From Atriophallophorus winterbourni (lineage: Eukaryota; Platyhelminthes; Trematoda; Plagiorchiida; Microphallidae): a stretch of DNA of 64,000 nt. Made by a program: the position numbers and the translations under genes. The notes under the pieces were generated by a model. The model was not told the DNA's origin and made no database searches. It saw only the letters and a program-made list of their open reading frames with translations. This document shows, piece by piece, positions 44,996 through 57,539 of the stretch (its first letter is position 1; every line of letters begins with the position of its first letter). The stretch lies in NCBI GenBank assembly GCA_013407085.1, contig JACCGJ010001478.1:1-64000 (forward strand), read 5' to 3'.

Positions 44996-45275
44996 TTTTG
45001 CAATGACAAAATCAACATGCGCAATTCGCGAATATGTTCCGGTATATGTCTATTTCTAAATATTCTCTGCGATTCATAACTTACCGTTTTCTGGGGTGAT
45101 CTACTGAAGTTCATGGGCATCTGCTCGTTGAATAATCGATTCATGTTAGGGTTACTCGAACTTGTAGGCAATGGGGCATTCGACCGCATGTCCTACAAGA
45201 TTAACAGGCGGTTATCTGGTCCGGTATGTGTTGCTCAATCACAGAATGACAAATCTTATGTGTTGTGACTAAACA
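44760..45275. repeat. Palindromic exon duplication, second locus
   Basis: It has the same arrangement as 14,700-15,250: the 108-bp exon on the + strand at 44,806-44,913 and on the - strand at 45,085-45,192, both full length and open. The arms meet near 45,000 around catgcgcaattcgc. Confidence 0.75.
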
Positions 45276-45284
45276 TTTTCTCCT

Positions 45285-45975
45285 TGACCAATTTCATGCA
45301 GTTATATCTTCTATTAAACAACCGAGACTGTTCGCAAAAATTTCGTCTAACAGTTGTACAATCTGGTGAAAAGTGAATGCACTTGGGAATTTCGGCAAAA
45401 TAAAGTTGATAAACTTCTCTTGTTCCAACGTGCCCAGTTTTCTCAGCGGCAGTCTCGTTTTTTGACCATCATCTGCGTTGTTGAGGTCGGATTGAAAAAT
45501 ATCTTTGATTCTCTTGAACCAAGATTCGAAGGTGAGACCGCTTTCTGCGTTGTAATTAATTTGGAGATGCTGTTGATGATTGCATCCACCACTGGGTTTT
45601 GTATGTCAGTCTTCTTGTCTTCAGAAATGACACTCAGATTTTTCAAGTGTATGTATCAAACGGGCTTGAGCTTTTTTGAATTGGCATTGCTGATGCTGAA
45701 GTATTGATATTACTTCTTCTGCTGTGATTGCCATTTCGAATTGCTAGGTTTATTCTTCCCGTCGCCAAGATGTTATATTTGTGGTTTGCTCGGCTGCTGG
45801 CCCCGCCATGGGTTTGACAGAACACAACCGTTACTGAACTCGTCTATTCACCGAATGCAAAGAGTGTCACAAAATGAGCGAGTGCGTGAACATCACAGTG
45901 AGTGAAAATCACAGTTTGAAATCACGATCGATATTGATTGTTGATTAATCGATAGTTTGTTCGTTGACTATACAA
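45285..45975 (-). mobile_element. Truncated Gypsy-like element, LTR plus gag
   Basis: The LTR lies at 45,771-45,975 and a broken gag at 45,285-45,770. It is the mirror of 14,009-14,700 with the same truncation point, so the LTR-gag block has been inverted relative to the LINE and the rest of the flank. Confidence 0.7.
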
Positions 45976-46433
45976 CAGACGGTCCTTTCCAACAGATGGA
46001 ATTTGTTAAAATGGCTAAAAACTCTGAATCATCGAATTACAGTTTGTGATTAAACGGCATTATTCAAGTGTTGCTGGATAGGGCTTACAAAAAGCTTTGA
46101 GAAATCAAACAAATGTAATGTATAGCAATGAGGGATAACTCAAACTCACATGTTAGCGTGAAACGGGATGAGTATATTGAAATGAAGAAATCGCATACTA
46201 GTGAACAGCTATGTTAGCATCTGGCACCAAACCACACAACTCAAAAATCTCAGCAATTTAATTTATTTCGTATTTAAACGAAAATAGATAAGCTCAAATA
46301 ATCTACAACCATGTAATTCTGACTGACTATATACACCCATTTTACACACAGAATATTCATAGGAATGTTGTTGTTGGCCTCCGTCGGTCGATGTCGACCA
46401 TGGATGTACATCAAATCGCATGAATTTCATGTT

Positions 46434-48877
46434 TTGCAACTTTTTGAATGAATATACAGTCCGATTTGGGAGGAACAATCTCTCCCGCAGCGCTTGCAAC
46501 GATAGTATGAACTCTGTTGTATTGCATCAGATGCACATGGACTGCGTGATCTGTGTTCAGCAGCTAAGAGCTGTATTTGTTACTCCCCGCTTGCAGACGA
46601 CGCTTTACACAATGCCTCCAAAGTGAGCGGTCAATAGCAAGTTCTTCCCAGCTTGCGGTGTCAATGTCAAAAGCTTTCATATCTCTTTTGCAAACATCTT
46701 TGTACCGCAAGTGCGGTCTGCCCAATGGTCGACTTTCCAATTGCAACTCACCGTAGAGTAGATCTTTCGGGATACGATATTTTCCATTCTATAGACGCGA
46801 CCAAGCCAGCGCAGGCGGCGCTGACGTGACAGGGTGAACATGCTCTGTAGACCAGGTTTTGAAAGCACTTCAGCGTTAGTCACTCTGTCCATCCACGATA
46901 TGTTCAAGATACGACGGATGCTTCGTAGATGGAAAGCATTCAGCTTCCGTTCGTGTCTTGCGTGGGTGGTCCAGGTTTCACTGCCGTATAGTAAAGCATT
47001 TAGTACGCACGCGATGTATACCATCATCTTTGTCTTTACAGTCAGCTTGCGGTTACCCCAAACACGAGAGTTCAATGGGGACAAAATGACAGCTGCTCTG
47101 CCAATCCGCTTATCAATCTCCGTGTCTTGCAAGAGGTTATCCGCAATGGTTGAACCAAGATATGTGAAATGATGTACTGGTTCAATCTGACAGTTTCCAA
47201 CAGTGATGATTGGCGGCGATACAGTCCCTTGACCAAGGACTTTGGTCTTGCTTATGCTGATTGTTAGACCAAATTCTTTGCATGCCGACGAAAAACAGTC
47301 CATTAGCGAAGTAGGTTCTCTTGGGAGTGAGCAATAGATGCTGCATCGTCGGCAAACAACAGGTCACGGATGATCACATACCGTGCTTTGATTTGTGCTC
47401 TCAACCGTTCAGGTTGAAAAGCTTACCATCACTTCGCGTGCGTATGTAAATGCCTTCTGTTCTCGTCCTAAAAGCGTGCTTCAGAAGCAAAGCGAAGAAA
47501 ATGCCGAACAGTGTGGGAGCAAGAACACACCCTTGTTTGACACCTCGGCGAATTTCAAATGTTTCTGAAATGCAACCGTTAAAATGGACTGAACCTCTCA
47601 TGCCTGAGTGGAACGAAATAACGAGTCTGAGCAGCCGTGGGGGGCAGCCTATCAGATCGAGCATTTTGAAAATACCACCCCTGCTGACGTAGTCGAATGC
47701 CTTAGTTAAATCAATAATAACAGCGTATAATGGCAACGCTGTTCCCGACACTTTTCTTGAAGTTGTCTCAGGGAGAAGATCATGTCAACAGTTGACCTTC
47801 CCTTGCGGAAGCCACATTGATATTCGGAGTAAATTCTATCAGCTAAAACTTGCAGCCGGATCTGTAAGACTTCAGCAAACAATTTGCCTACAACATTCAG
47901 GAGGGAGATTCCTCTGTAATTATTGCAGTCGTCTCTGTCACCCTTATTCCTAAATAGCGTGATGATCTTTGTGTCTCGCATCTCTTGTGGGACACCCCCT
48001 CCTGCCAGCACTGAAGAAGCAAATGGTGAAGAGGCTGTAATAATGCAGCTCTACCGCATTTGATGAGCTCAGGTAGAATTCCGTCGTCACCAAGGGTCTT
48101 CCCGTTCGCTAAGCGGTCGATTGCCTTATTGAGCTCATCAAGAGTAGGAGGGGTATCTAGATATTCAATGGTCGGCAACCGTTCGACATATTCAAGTGCA
48201 TGCGGTAGAGCCGTACTGTCCCTAGAGTAGAGAGAGATGAAGTGCTCTACACAACTTTCCATCTGTTGAGTTTTGTCGACAATCGGCTTACCAGATAAAG
48301 ACTTAATGGGTGCCGTTTTAAGTTTGTTTGGGCCAATGGCTCTATTGATCCCATCATACATACCGTGAAAATTTCCGGTATCCGCAGCTTTTTAGATATT
48401 CAGGCTAACTTCAGGCCAATTGTCGTTTGCGCATCGCCTAGCAGTCTGTTGGACCTTATTTTTAGCCGCTGTTATTTGACGTATGTTTTCATCTGTTGGT
48501 ATATCTTTGAACCTCAAGAATGCTGAGCGTTTTTTATCCAGCACAGCAGTCATCTCCGAAGCGTTTGCTTCGAACCAGTCGCACGTTAGAGCTTTCTTCT
48601 GACCGAACGTGGAAAGTGCGACTCGGCATATGCAGCTTTTTATCAATTCTCAGTTTGCTGAAGCAGATTCAAGTGGGGTTGTCTTGTTGAACTCGTCCGT
48701 GAAGGCTTTTGCGAATCTCGCAGTTAGATTAGGTTCACACATGCGAGTGACGTCTATCTTGGGCTTAGCAGACAATTTGGTGCGGTGAAATCTCGTGTGG
48801 GAGAGCTTCAGTTTTGCACACACCAGTGAATGATCAGTGTCGCAGTCTGCGCTTTGATATGATCTGGTGAGGAGCAC
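46434..48877 (-). pseudogene. LINE RT and C-terminal domain, broken (copy 2)
   Basis: In coding order: 48,877-48,650 and 48,646-48,392 (linker), 48,361-47,897 (pre-RT, L-D-E-L-N-K-A-I-D-R-L-A-N-G-K), 48,011-47,401 (RT, D-L-T-K-A-F-D-Y-V-S, G-V-K-Q-G-C-V-L-A-P-T), 47,303-46,677 (after the catalytic box: L-T-I-S-I-S-K-T-K-V-L, Y-L-G-S-T-I-A-D-N, thumb) and 46,746-46,434 (C-terminal domain, finger damaged). Frameshifts separate the pieces. Confidence 0.85.
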
Positions 48878-48882
48878 GCTCC

Positions 48883-49656
48883 TTATATTAGTACGCTTAA
48901 CAAGAATAAGATCAAGCTGATGCCAATGCTTAGAGCGAGGATGTTTCCAAGAGAATTTATGCTGTGGTTTTGTTTGAAAGTGTTACTGACACAAAGATTG
49001 GACTGTGTGCACAATTCTAAACGCCGTTGCCCATTTTCATTGGTTTTACCTACAACGAACCCTCCGAGACAGTTTTGCCAAGACTCGTAATCTGCACCAA
49101 CTCTGGCAATGAAATCACCCAATACCGCTACACAGTTTTTCTGTGGCACGTTTTTCAAGACAGCTGTAAGGTTATGATAAAAAGCGTCTTTTTCAGCAGG
49201 CGTCGCAGAGAGCGTCGGTTCATAAACGTTGACCAACGTAATGGTACCAGTAATGCACCTCAGATTTAGAGTCCAAATCCGCTCGCTCCCGCTGTTGCTC
49301 GGTTCTGTTGCTTTTAATATGTGGTTACGCACGGCAAACCCAACTCCATGCAGTCGAGGCGCATCGGAACCTCTTTCTTCCCAAACGAATGTGTAATCAC
49401 TTTCTGTTAGCTTACCAGTGTCTGGTAATCGCGTCTCTTGTAGGGCAGACACGTCGACATTCAGCCTCTTTAGCTCATTGTTAATCACGTCGGACTTTCT
49501 AACGCCTCTGATATTCGAGACGTCGTCATGAAATCCTGGAAGCATGGACCGGACGTTCCAGGTTGTAAGTTTCAGAACTGACATTTGTTGTTTGGTATTT
49601 CTATTCGCTGGTGCGGAAAAATACAGTCTGCTTGTCGGTTGATTCCTAATCCCCAT
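48883..49656 (-). CDS. LINE endonuclease ORF (copy 2)
   Basis: The 257-codon frame starts at M-G-I-R-N-Q-P and includes endonuclease/exonuclease/phosphatase motifs: T-T-W-N-V-R (Asn of motif I), L-Q-E-T-R (catalytic Glu), a V-N-V-Y segment and L-G-D-F (Asp; the usual Asn of G-D-F-N is Ile here). A frameshift near 48,930 separates it from the C-D-T-D-H-S motif at the head of the 48,877-48,650 frame. Such sequences are often mis-annotated as craniofacial development protein 2. Confidence 0.8.
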   Translation of the reverse strand: MGIRNQPTSRLYFSAPANRNTKQQMSVLKLTTWNVRSMLPGFHDDVSNIRGVRKSDVINNELKRLNVDVSALQETRLPDTGKLTESDYTFVWEERGSDAPRLHGVGFAVRNHILKATEPSNSGSERIWTLNLRCITGTITLVNVYEPTLSATPAEKDAFYHNLTAVLKNVPQKNCVAVLGDFIARVGADYESWQNCLGGFVVGKTNENGQRRLELCTQSNLCVSNTFKQNHSINSLGNILALSIGISLILFLLSVLI

Positions 49657-50414
49657 GCACCCAATGAGGATAGCAGACGTGGCGAGACGGCACCTTATTG
49701 ACTAGGGGCTGCCCAGCTTGAGGCGGGCGGTAGCCGTCCAATGAGACCTGGAAGTCTCTCCCACCATCGAGAGATCCCCAGGCGTTTAGCCCCACGCCAG
49801 TCGAGCCATAGCTTTTAACCGGTATCTGCTGCTTCCAGTATTATTTTCCGTAGAAGCGAAATGGAATGTCCTCTCCATTGTGCGTTGTGATGTACGCCAG
49901 GGCAGTTCAATATGGAGAACTAGCTGTTGCCCATGCAGAAAGTGCTCCCTCTCCACGGCAGCACTGGAACCAATGGAACAGCTAGGCTGATACGTTTTGG
50001 ACAACGATGCCGTCGCAGGAGCTGGCAGAACGAATTTGAATAAACTTAGAACTGCCTAACGGGACTCCGGCTCCGGATTTTTCCTCGAGGTTGACTCCTG
50101 AAGCATTTTTCATGAATGGATCTAGCCACAAGGCAGTGGACCTTTGAGATAAGGGTTTTCCTTCCCCTAGGTGGGCCGCCTTCATGGACTAACGAGCTCC
50201 ATCTGCCCGAAGCATGCTGGTTTTGGGGCGCCAGTCAGCCGCCTTTGCCCTCTCTCCTGACAGTAGAAGCAGTTCCGCCTGGTCACACAGGACCACGCGT
50301 GAAGGCCAGGAGCTGGATTTGTTTGTCAAAGGATATATGAGACGCGGGCCATTGGAGCATTTTTGGAATTGGGAGCTAATCCCTAAACCGCCCCGGCCGT
50401 GACAACCTAGGAAT

Positions 50415-50722
50415 ATAATTCATATAAACGCCCGTACCTGATGATTGCAAACAGCACGAAACCGGTCGCGGGGTGTGTGTGACGGAAAAGCTTGCCAATA
50501 AATATTTTGTTACACGGTTATGGGTTTAACCCCATTAAACATGTGTTTGGGCACATGTGATTGAACAGGTTAGTCGTACTAGACTTATCCAACAGCGGCA
50601 TACAAGCGCTCCTTGTTTACCATTCCTCCACTGTTTCAAGCGAATGCAGATCCTGAACTTACTGTCCCTACCTAAAGAGTGCAAGCAGCACCAAACCGGT
50701 CGTGGGGTGTGTGTGACGGTCA
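50415..50722 (+). repeat. 1.3 hammerhead monomers at the head of unit C
   Basis: The cleavage-site positions 50,467 and 50,701 are 234 bp apart. The order is the same as in the 19,440 array but with one fewer full monomer. The motif at 50,431-50,473 has intact CTGATGA and GAAAC boxes but weakened helix I (GCGGGG); the one at 50,666-50,707 is as in copy A. Confidence 0.75.
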
Positions 50723-51270
50723 CTCGACTTGGTTCACCCCACAAGAAAATACATGGGTTTAATTTGACGAAAATAACAGGAACCGGATTGAGCTACTAAT
50801 AGTATCGTCAGTATTAACCAATTTAAAATGTTTGATGGTGCATGAACACACGATATCTGCAAATGACCGCCTCGTCCTCAAGTGCATTGGTCTAACATTT
50901 CCATCTGCAGCGCCTCGCCAACTCGCACGGTAACGGGTTTAATGCACAGTTCACACTATTTACCCTTCAATTAGTATAATTTGTTTCCTATACAAACACT
51001 CACAAAGAAAAATACTCAGGTATTTTCATCAACTAAACTAACCCGTCAGCTCTTGTAAACACGGAAAGAACAAATTGCGAATGTCCAAAATATATTACAA
51101 AATCTGATTACATTGGAACGCACATATATCTTTATGGAAATATGACGCACATTGACATAGACATTTCCTCGAGTAAACGACCAGTTAATCACTGGAAAAT
51201 TAAAAGATTTTGATACAGTGTTTCAAGAAAACAAAGCAAACTTTGGCGCACAAAATACACAGATACTTAC

Positions 51271-54200
51271 CTCTTCTTCTGATTCCTGGATCGCTCCCAA
51301 GTTTAATCGGCTTCGCCAAAATCGGCTCGGACTCCGAGGGATCGTCTTTCAAAATAACGAAAAACATACATGCTAAGTGAGATGTGAGGAGAAACCGTAG
51401 CATTCTCTAATATAAAGTCGTTTAATATTGTTGTAAGTATAGATCAGCTGTGCTGGATGAATTCTCTAATAAATAAAATTGATCAATCCAAAGTTATATA
51501 AAATATGTTCTTTAGATTCCAATTGGGCTGTGATAGTAATCGAATTTGTTCGGGTAAATTTCGCTTACAATTACATCAAATTGAAACTCATGTTAGATCC
51601 GTATTTGACTAAACGCGTGATCCTAAAAACTATTTAATTTAACTCACTTTACGTGGAGAGCGAACTTGATTCACGCGGCATACGAAGAATCGCTTCTGTT
51701 TAGATGCAGTCTAAAAGTGGATTAAAAATAATATTTTTTAAAGCAATGGACGTAACTGTAACAAAAGCAAAATAATGTCTATCAGGTTGGCCGATCTTAT
51801 GGATCTTTTTCAATACAATTAGTAGGCTTAGCTACTTGAGTCTCGTTAGTAGCGTAAAATTATACATTTTTAGTTGGCGCTTTAGAAAATCATCCAATAG
51901 CAATGTGAGTGGAAATTAGTGAAAAGTTACTCGCTCTCTTTGGTAGTTCATATGAGTAAATATTCAGTAAAAATACAAATATTCGTGTTCATTTCCTCAC
52001 TGGAGTGTCCGTAATCTCATAATTGGAAATGGGGGTGGTTAGTCAATATTATAATACCCCAAATCTTTTATAAGCGTTTCGTGCTTACCAAACATAAAAT
52101 GAGCGAATATATGCTGCTTCGATTTGTGGATATCTCGCAAGGTGTTTCGATCAATAAATCATGCTGTTCACGAAAAGTGACTCACCAAATGTGCACTCAC
52201 AGAATTCTGAGGTAACGTGCTCACGTTATTATTCTGAAATATATAGTAGTGATGTACAATTTTGTAATAGATTGAATTAGTATAAATTATTTTACAATAT
52301 TTGTCTGCTTTAATCAAGATACGATAATAAAGTTGTACATCAAATTAAAAGAACTAAAAACGTTCTAGCTATAATCTTGTGTTGAATACACATTTTACGC
52401 AATTAAAGATAAAGTGACTCGTTTGCACCAAAACAGGGTTTCGCTAAAAAATATTAAGAGCCAGAAAATTAACAATCACATCAAACGAAACATTTTCACA
52501 CTTACGGATGGACTGAGATTGGTCGCGATTGGGTTCTCAACCTGGAACGAATAAATGCGATTAGATATAAATAAGTAGCATGGTTATACGACATTGAGCT
52601 AGCTAGAAATAGAAAGAGATGTAAATCTCCCGTTATTATAATAATATTAGTAATAGTAATGAAATATTCGTGTGCAACTCCACACCTCACATGTTTAGGA
52701 AATAAGTTGTAAAGAATTCACACCTCTATGTAAAATGTGTTTTCAAATGACCCGCTACTTGTATCACGTTAATGCTTTCACAGTAATATCTCAAGGGTTA
52801 TAACCTCCGTTTTGTACGAACAATAAGAAACAGCATAAGGCTAATTGATCACAATCGGTTGCATGGTAAAACACTAGCTGTGCCCAGGGATGGAATCTTC
52901 GGCGATATGTTAGTTTCAGCGAGTGCCACGAAATGAAGCGTTATATCAACGGCAATCTACGCAATCCATTGGCATTAACACTACATTTGAAATCCCATAT
53001 GGCAGTACATGCATTTCTCTAATTTTTTCTATCGTAAAAAAGCATATTAGTACATCATTACCCTAGCAATAGAAAGATTACTATGATGATCGATCGATAA
53101 AACAAAAAACCTTCACATTGGATTTTTGTATTTTGAATGACCAGAATTCTCAAAGACTTATACACGTGTTTTGATTACATTTGGTGAGTAAGATAAAATT
53201 ATTAAAATGCAAAATCAATAACCATTTTTACGCACCATTGTTTGCACATCGCCAACCTGGTTAAATTGTTCCAATGGTTTAGGGGTTTGTGTGAACTGGA
53301 AAATCAGGAAAAACTATAATAAAGCGAACCCAAAATCCGTTACAAGGGACATCATCATATAGCCGAATATAAACTTGCATTAAGTGAGCCGGAATCTGTC
53401 ATTTGTATTGAACACAACATTGACCTAATCGAAGCAACCAAGCGCCGACTGCAAGCTACATGACCTATATTCTAACGTGCATTTCCCAGAACAAAGTTTC
53501 GTAAGATAAAGAACGTGGAACATTGCACTCAGCATGATCATGCATACGATAAAACCTGATTGGTGAATGCTGTTAACAAATTCCAATGTCTTAGATATAT
53601 GAGTTTGCCAAATATTCACAAAATCATTTACATTCAAATTGTCTTCCGACGATGGAAGTCCAGATAGTTCACTAAAGGATTAATTCCTATTTCACGGGAT
53701 CCAAAAAAATTATATTGTTCATCGCCAAAGATGAACCATCCATAGGTATATAGCATTACAAAGCTTCTCATAGTTTGTATAGAGTGCAATGTACCTAAGA
53801 TTACAAATACAGTCCCGCTAATTTTGTAAAATTTGTACTTGTGAGTCGTAAAGGGCTATACGCTGAATATTCAATTCACACAATGGTGCATTAAACAAAG
53901 CAAAATAGTATTACTGGCCACCTTCAGTTTATCTTTTGTAGCATCGTACACTTGCGGTGAACTTCAACGTTTTACATTAACCGAAGGTGGCCAACAGCAA
54001 AAGCAGATTGTTCGGATAATCGTACTTTGATCAAAGAGCATGTACTTTAAAGCGTATAAAACCGCCAAAAGCCTAATTAATCGTGTTGGGTGAGAAGCGT
54101 TCAATAAGTTGTATTCATCAAGATTTGTCGAGCATTCCTAAATGATCTTTTGCTGTAGCTACCTTCGGAGGTGCGGAATAGTGCAGGACGAACAATTAAT

Positions 54201-57200
54201 CATATGGATAACATGATTTTTCGCATTATGTCGATTTGAAATCAAGTACAAGATGGAGAGCACAAACGCGTCGCAAAATGTTAGCTCTAACCACAGTCGA
54301 TTATTTAGGTTGAAATCATACTAATAGACGGATACTTTAGGCGTTTTTCAAAATTTGACTCACCGATACAGAATCATTTCCACCGAAATGTTTTTCATCT
54401 GATTCCGTAGTAATCGTTTGAAATCCCAAGCAAGGCTTTTTAACATGAGGTTACACAAAATTAGGAAGATTAGGAAATGAGGCTTTTAGTTTAATATACA
54501 TAAATATATATATATATATATATGCATGTATGTATGTATTCATGTATGTATGTATGTTTGTTTGTATGTATGTATGTATGTATGTATGTATGTATGTATG
54601 TTTGTATGTATGTATGTATGTATGTATGTATGTATGTATGTATGTATGTATGTATGTATGTATGTATGTATGTATGTATGTATGTATGCATATATGTATG
54701 TATGTGTTATATCTGTGGTGCAACTCTTGGCCCAGCCGTGGGTTGGTCAGAAGACAACCGTAACTTAACTGGTGTATTGACCGAATGAATAAATATCATA
54801 ATGTTTGTACAAGTCGATCGTGATTCATGATTGATTGATAGTTCGTTACGCATCTTTACAAAACCTCCCTTTTTTTCAAACAATGTACACATAGAACGAT
54901 TGCTAAGCAGGTGGTCTTTGGTCGGATTCTGGTTTTATTAATTGAAGGCTTTAGGTAAGGCGTTGCTGTGTGGTTGATAATTCCTTTAGGTAGAAATTCA
55001 GTATTATTGGGGATTTCTCGTGGAAATATGTTTGCTGGTCGTTTTGTGTACTTAAAATTTCTATATCGTTGACTGAGATGTAGTTTGTATATGCCATTTT
55101 CCATTTTCCCAAACATTCCTTCTGACATCCAGAACTTCCGATGGTGACGTATATTCTCTACAAAAACTTGATACTCACTGGAAAGTATTTTCGGTCTTGC
55201 ACCACAGTTATTTTTCAACTGAGTTTCAATTCTATAATTATATTTGTGCTTTCGAGCAGTTAACAATTTTATGAATCGTCGGTAAGGGTAATTTGGAACA
55301 ACGGTTTCCACACGATTGATAACATGTTTCTAGTTGAACTGTTCAACAAACCCTTTCTGTCGAAATTCAGACATGACATCGCGGTGTCTGTTTTGTCGTA
55401 TTCTGTTTCCAGTTAATTCTCTATTGATTCTCCTGCTGTATTGAACTGCATTTGCGGCTGAGTTTCAAGACAGTGCATGCTGTGCTCTCATTTCTGATTA
55501 AGGTTTATGCATCACCATACTCTGACATGTTTCACTGACATTTTGTAATTTCCTGTCGGGGTCGGACTGCAACTCTGATTCAAATTCAGTTTGTAACTCA
55601 TAATTCTCGAAGGACTGGAACTCAGCTTCAGCAGTAGCATTTACTGTGTGCCTTTCCAATTTCAACGAATCAAATTCAACTTCATTTTCTTGATACGACT
55701 GTATTTTTTCGATGTTTCTCGCTGAATTTTCGATTGATTCTCCTAAACTTGAAATGTTTATTTGATGAAATGCAACCTTCTCTATGAACTTCAGCTGAAT
55801 GTTTAATAATTCTTGTAGGGGATCCAGCGATACTGAAATTCTTTGCAGTAGACTCTCACTTGATTGTCCAGAACTTGGACTGTTGATTGTCTGCAATGCC
55901 ATTCGTTGTATTAATTCTCCAAACATCTGCTTCTGTTGATCAACCACTTCTCGTACAAATAACATTGGCACTGACATCCTTTGCTGAGTGAAAAAATTGT
56001 TCGGCACCCCGTCTCCAATTGATATATCTGTGATGTGCTATTACTGGCACAGCCTTGAGTTCGACATAACACAACCGTAAGTGAACCCGTGTATTGACCG
56101 AATGAATGAATATCACACTGTTTTTACACGTCGATCGTAATTGATGATTGATTGATAGATCGTTACGCGTCTATACAACAGTATGTATGTATGTATGTAT
56201 GTATGTATGTATGTATGCATGCATGTATATATATATATGTTTGTATGTATGTGTGTATGTATGTATGTATGTATGTATGTATGTATGTATGTATGTATGT
56301 ATGTGTAAAAATACCTAAATATATGTTTAGTGTGAGTATCTGTGCACGTATGTATCTCGATATGTATTTACAAATGTACATGTGTGTGTGCCATTATGTG
56401 TTTGGATGTATGTATGAATGGAAGCAGTTTTACTCTAGTTTTCTTTTTGTAAGAACTTTAGATGCCGTGGAGCAAGTGTGACTTACTTGTGTTTGGTGGA
56501 TATGTAGACGGTCTATATTAAAGCGGCAGATGATCGGACTCGTCTGTAAATAGAATTAAAATGGTCAGAATGACTTCAGGTTAAATAATCTGTTTCTTAT
56601 ATGTTCTAAAGATACGTAGCTTGTTGGAAATGTTTTTAATTCTCTTGACATTTATTGAAACAACTATGCAATATGTGTTGCTCAATCACGGAATGACAAA
56701 TCTTATGTGTTGTGAGTAAAAATTTCATTTTAATATATTACGATGCAACAAGCACTAAAGTGATTTTGTTAGGGATAGAATTAGTAAATTGGTTGAAATG
56801 TCTAAATCATCGACTTACTGTTTGTGATTGAATGGTATTATTAACGTGATGCTGGTGAGGGTTTGACGAAAGGTCCTGAAAAATTAAACAACAGTAATTT
56901 TAGCGATGAATGATAGCTGAACCCGACAGGCTAGACTATTTTGATGAATGCTTATTTTGCACATGGAAACACAAAACACAACTTAAATATCTCACCAAAT
57001 TAATTCATTGCGTATTTAATTGGAAAGTGTTCAGCTCAAATCCTCTAAAATCATGTATTTATGGCTGACTATAAACACTAATTTTACACTAAGAAGATTC
57101 ATAATAATATAAATGATATAAACGCCACTACATTGTGAGTGCAAACTGCACGAAACCGGTGGTGTGATGGAAATGTGCGATATCGGTAAGACTATCCTGA

Positions 57201-57539
57201 TAAGACCTATTTCTCTGATTCGAATTGTATCGGACACAAATTTTCATGAATGGAACTAGAAATATCCTTGTCGATTAACTTTAATGCATAAATAGTAGTT
57301 GACTGATAGAGAAACTGAATACATGTTTCCATATGAAGAGATTTTGCAATGACAAAGCAAACGTGCAGCAATTCGCAATTGTGTTTCAAAATATGTCTAG
57401 TTCTAAATATTGTGTGCGATTCATACCTTACCGTTTTTAGTGGTGATCCACTGGAGTTCGTTTGCATCTGCCCGACGAAAAATCGATTCGTGGTAGCGTT
57501 ACTCGTATTAGTAGGCAACGGGGAATTCGACGACATGTC
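51271..57539 (-). CDS. Micro-exon gene-like locus, copy C (reduced)
   Basis: Exons lie at 57,539-57,432, 56,543-56,487, 52,541-52,506, 52,206-52,186 and 51,345-51,271. The terminal exon starts with TGA at 51,191, and a 5' exon is at 59,916-59,860 with a promoter-like stretch to 60,090. The predicted protein equals that of copy A. The 63-bp exon (54,364-54,426) has the same acceptor deletion plus one further replacement. Confidence 0.5.
54498..54704. repeat. (TA)n/(TATG)n microsatellite, unit C
   Basis: It is longer than in A, with tttg and catata interruptions. It abuts the LTR. The length difference from A is one of the few clear A/C differences. Confidence 0.95.
54705..56177 (-). mobile_element. 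Short-LTR retrotransposon, copy C
   Basis: This is the counterpart of 4,123-5,594 at the same site, with LTRs at 54,705-54,861 and 56,020-56,177. The Gag-like frame at 55,498-56,007 is identical in protein to that of copy A, and the second frame is at 54,856-55,311. Confidence 0.75.
56181..56304. repeat. (TATG)n microsatellite after the LTR, unit C
   Basis: It has the same structure as 5,599-5,722. Confidence 0.95.

Larger units (their letters stand above)
46367..50407 (-). mobile_element. LINE copy 2, near full length
   Basis: It has the same target duplication (taggaat, 46,360-46,366 and 50,408-50,414) and the same flanks as copy 1. At about 4.04 kb it is the longest copy. The leader, endonuclease, RT and C-terminal region are all represented, with fewer breaks in the endonuclease. 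Confidence 0.9.

Noticed and set aside
48883..49656. Similarity to craniofacial development protein 2
   Set aside because: This name is commonly attached to LINE endonuclease domains; the frame lies inside a complete LINE.
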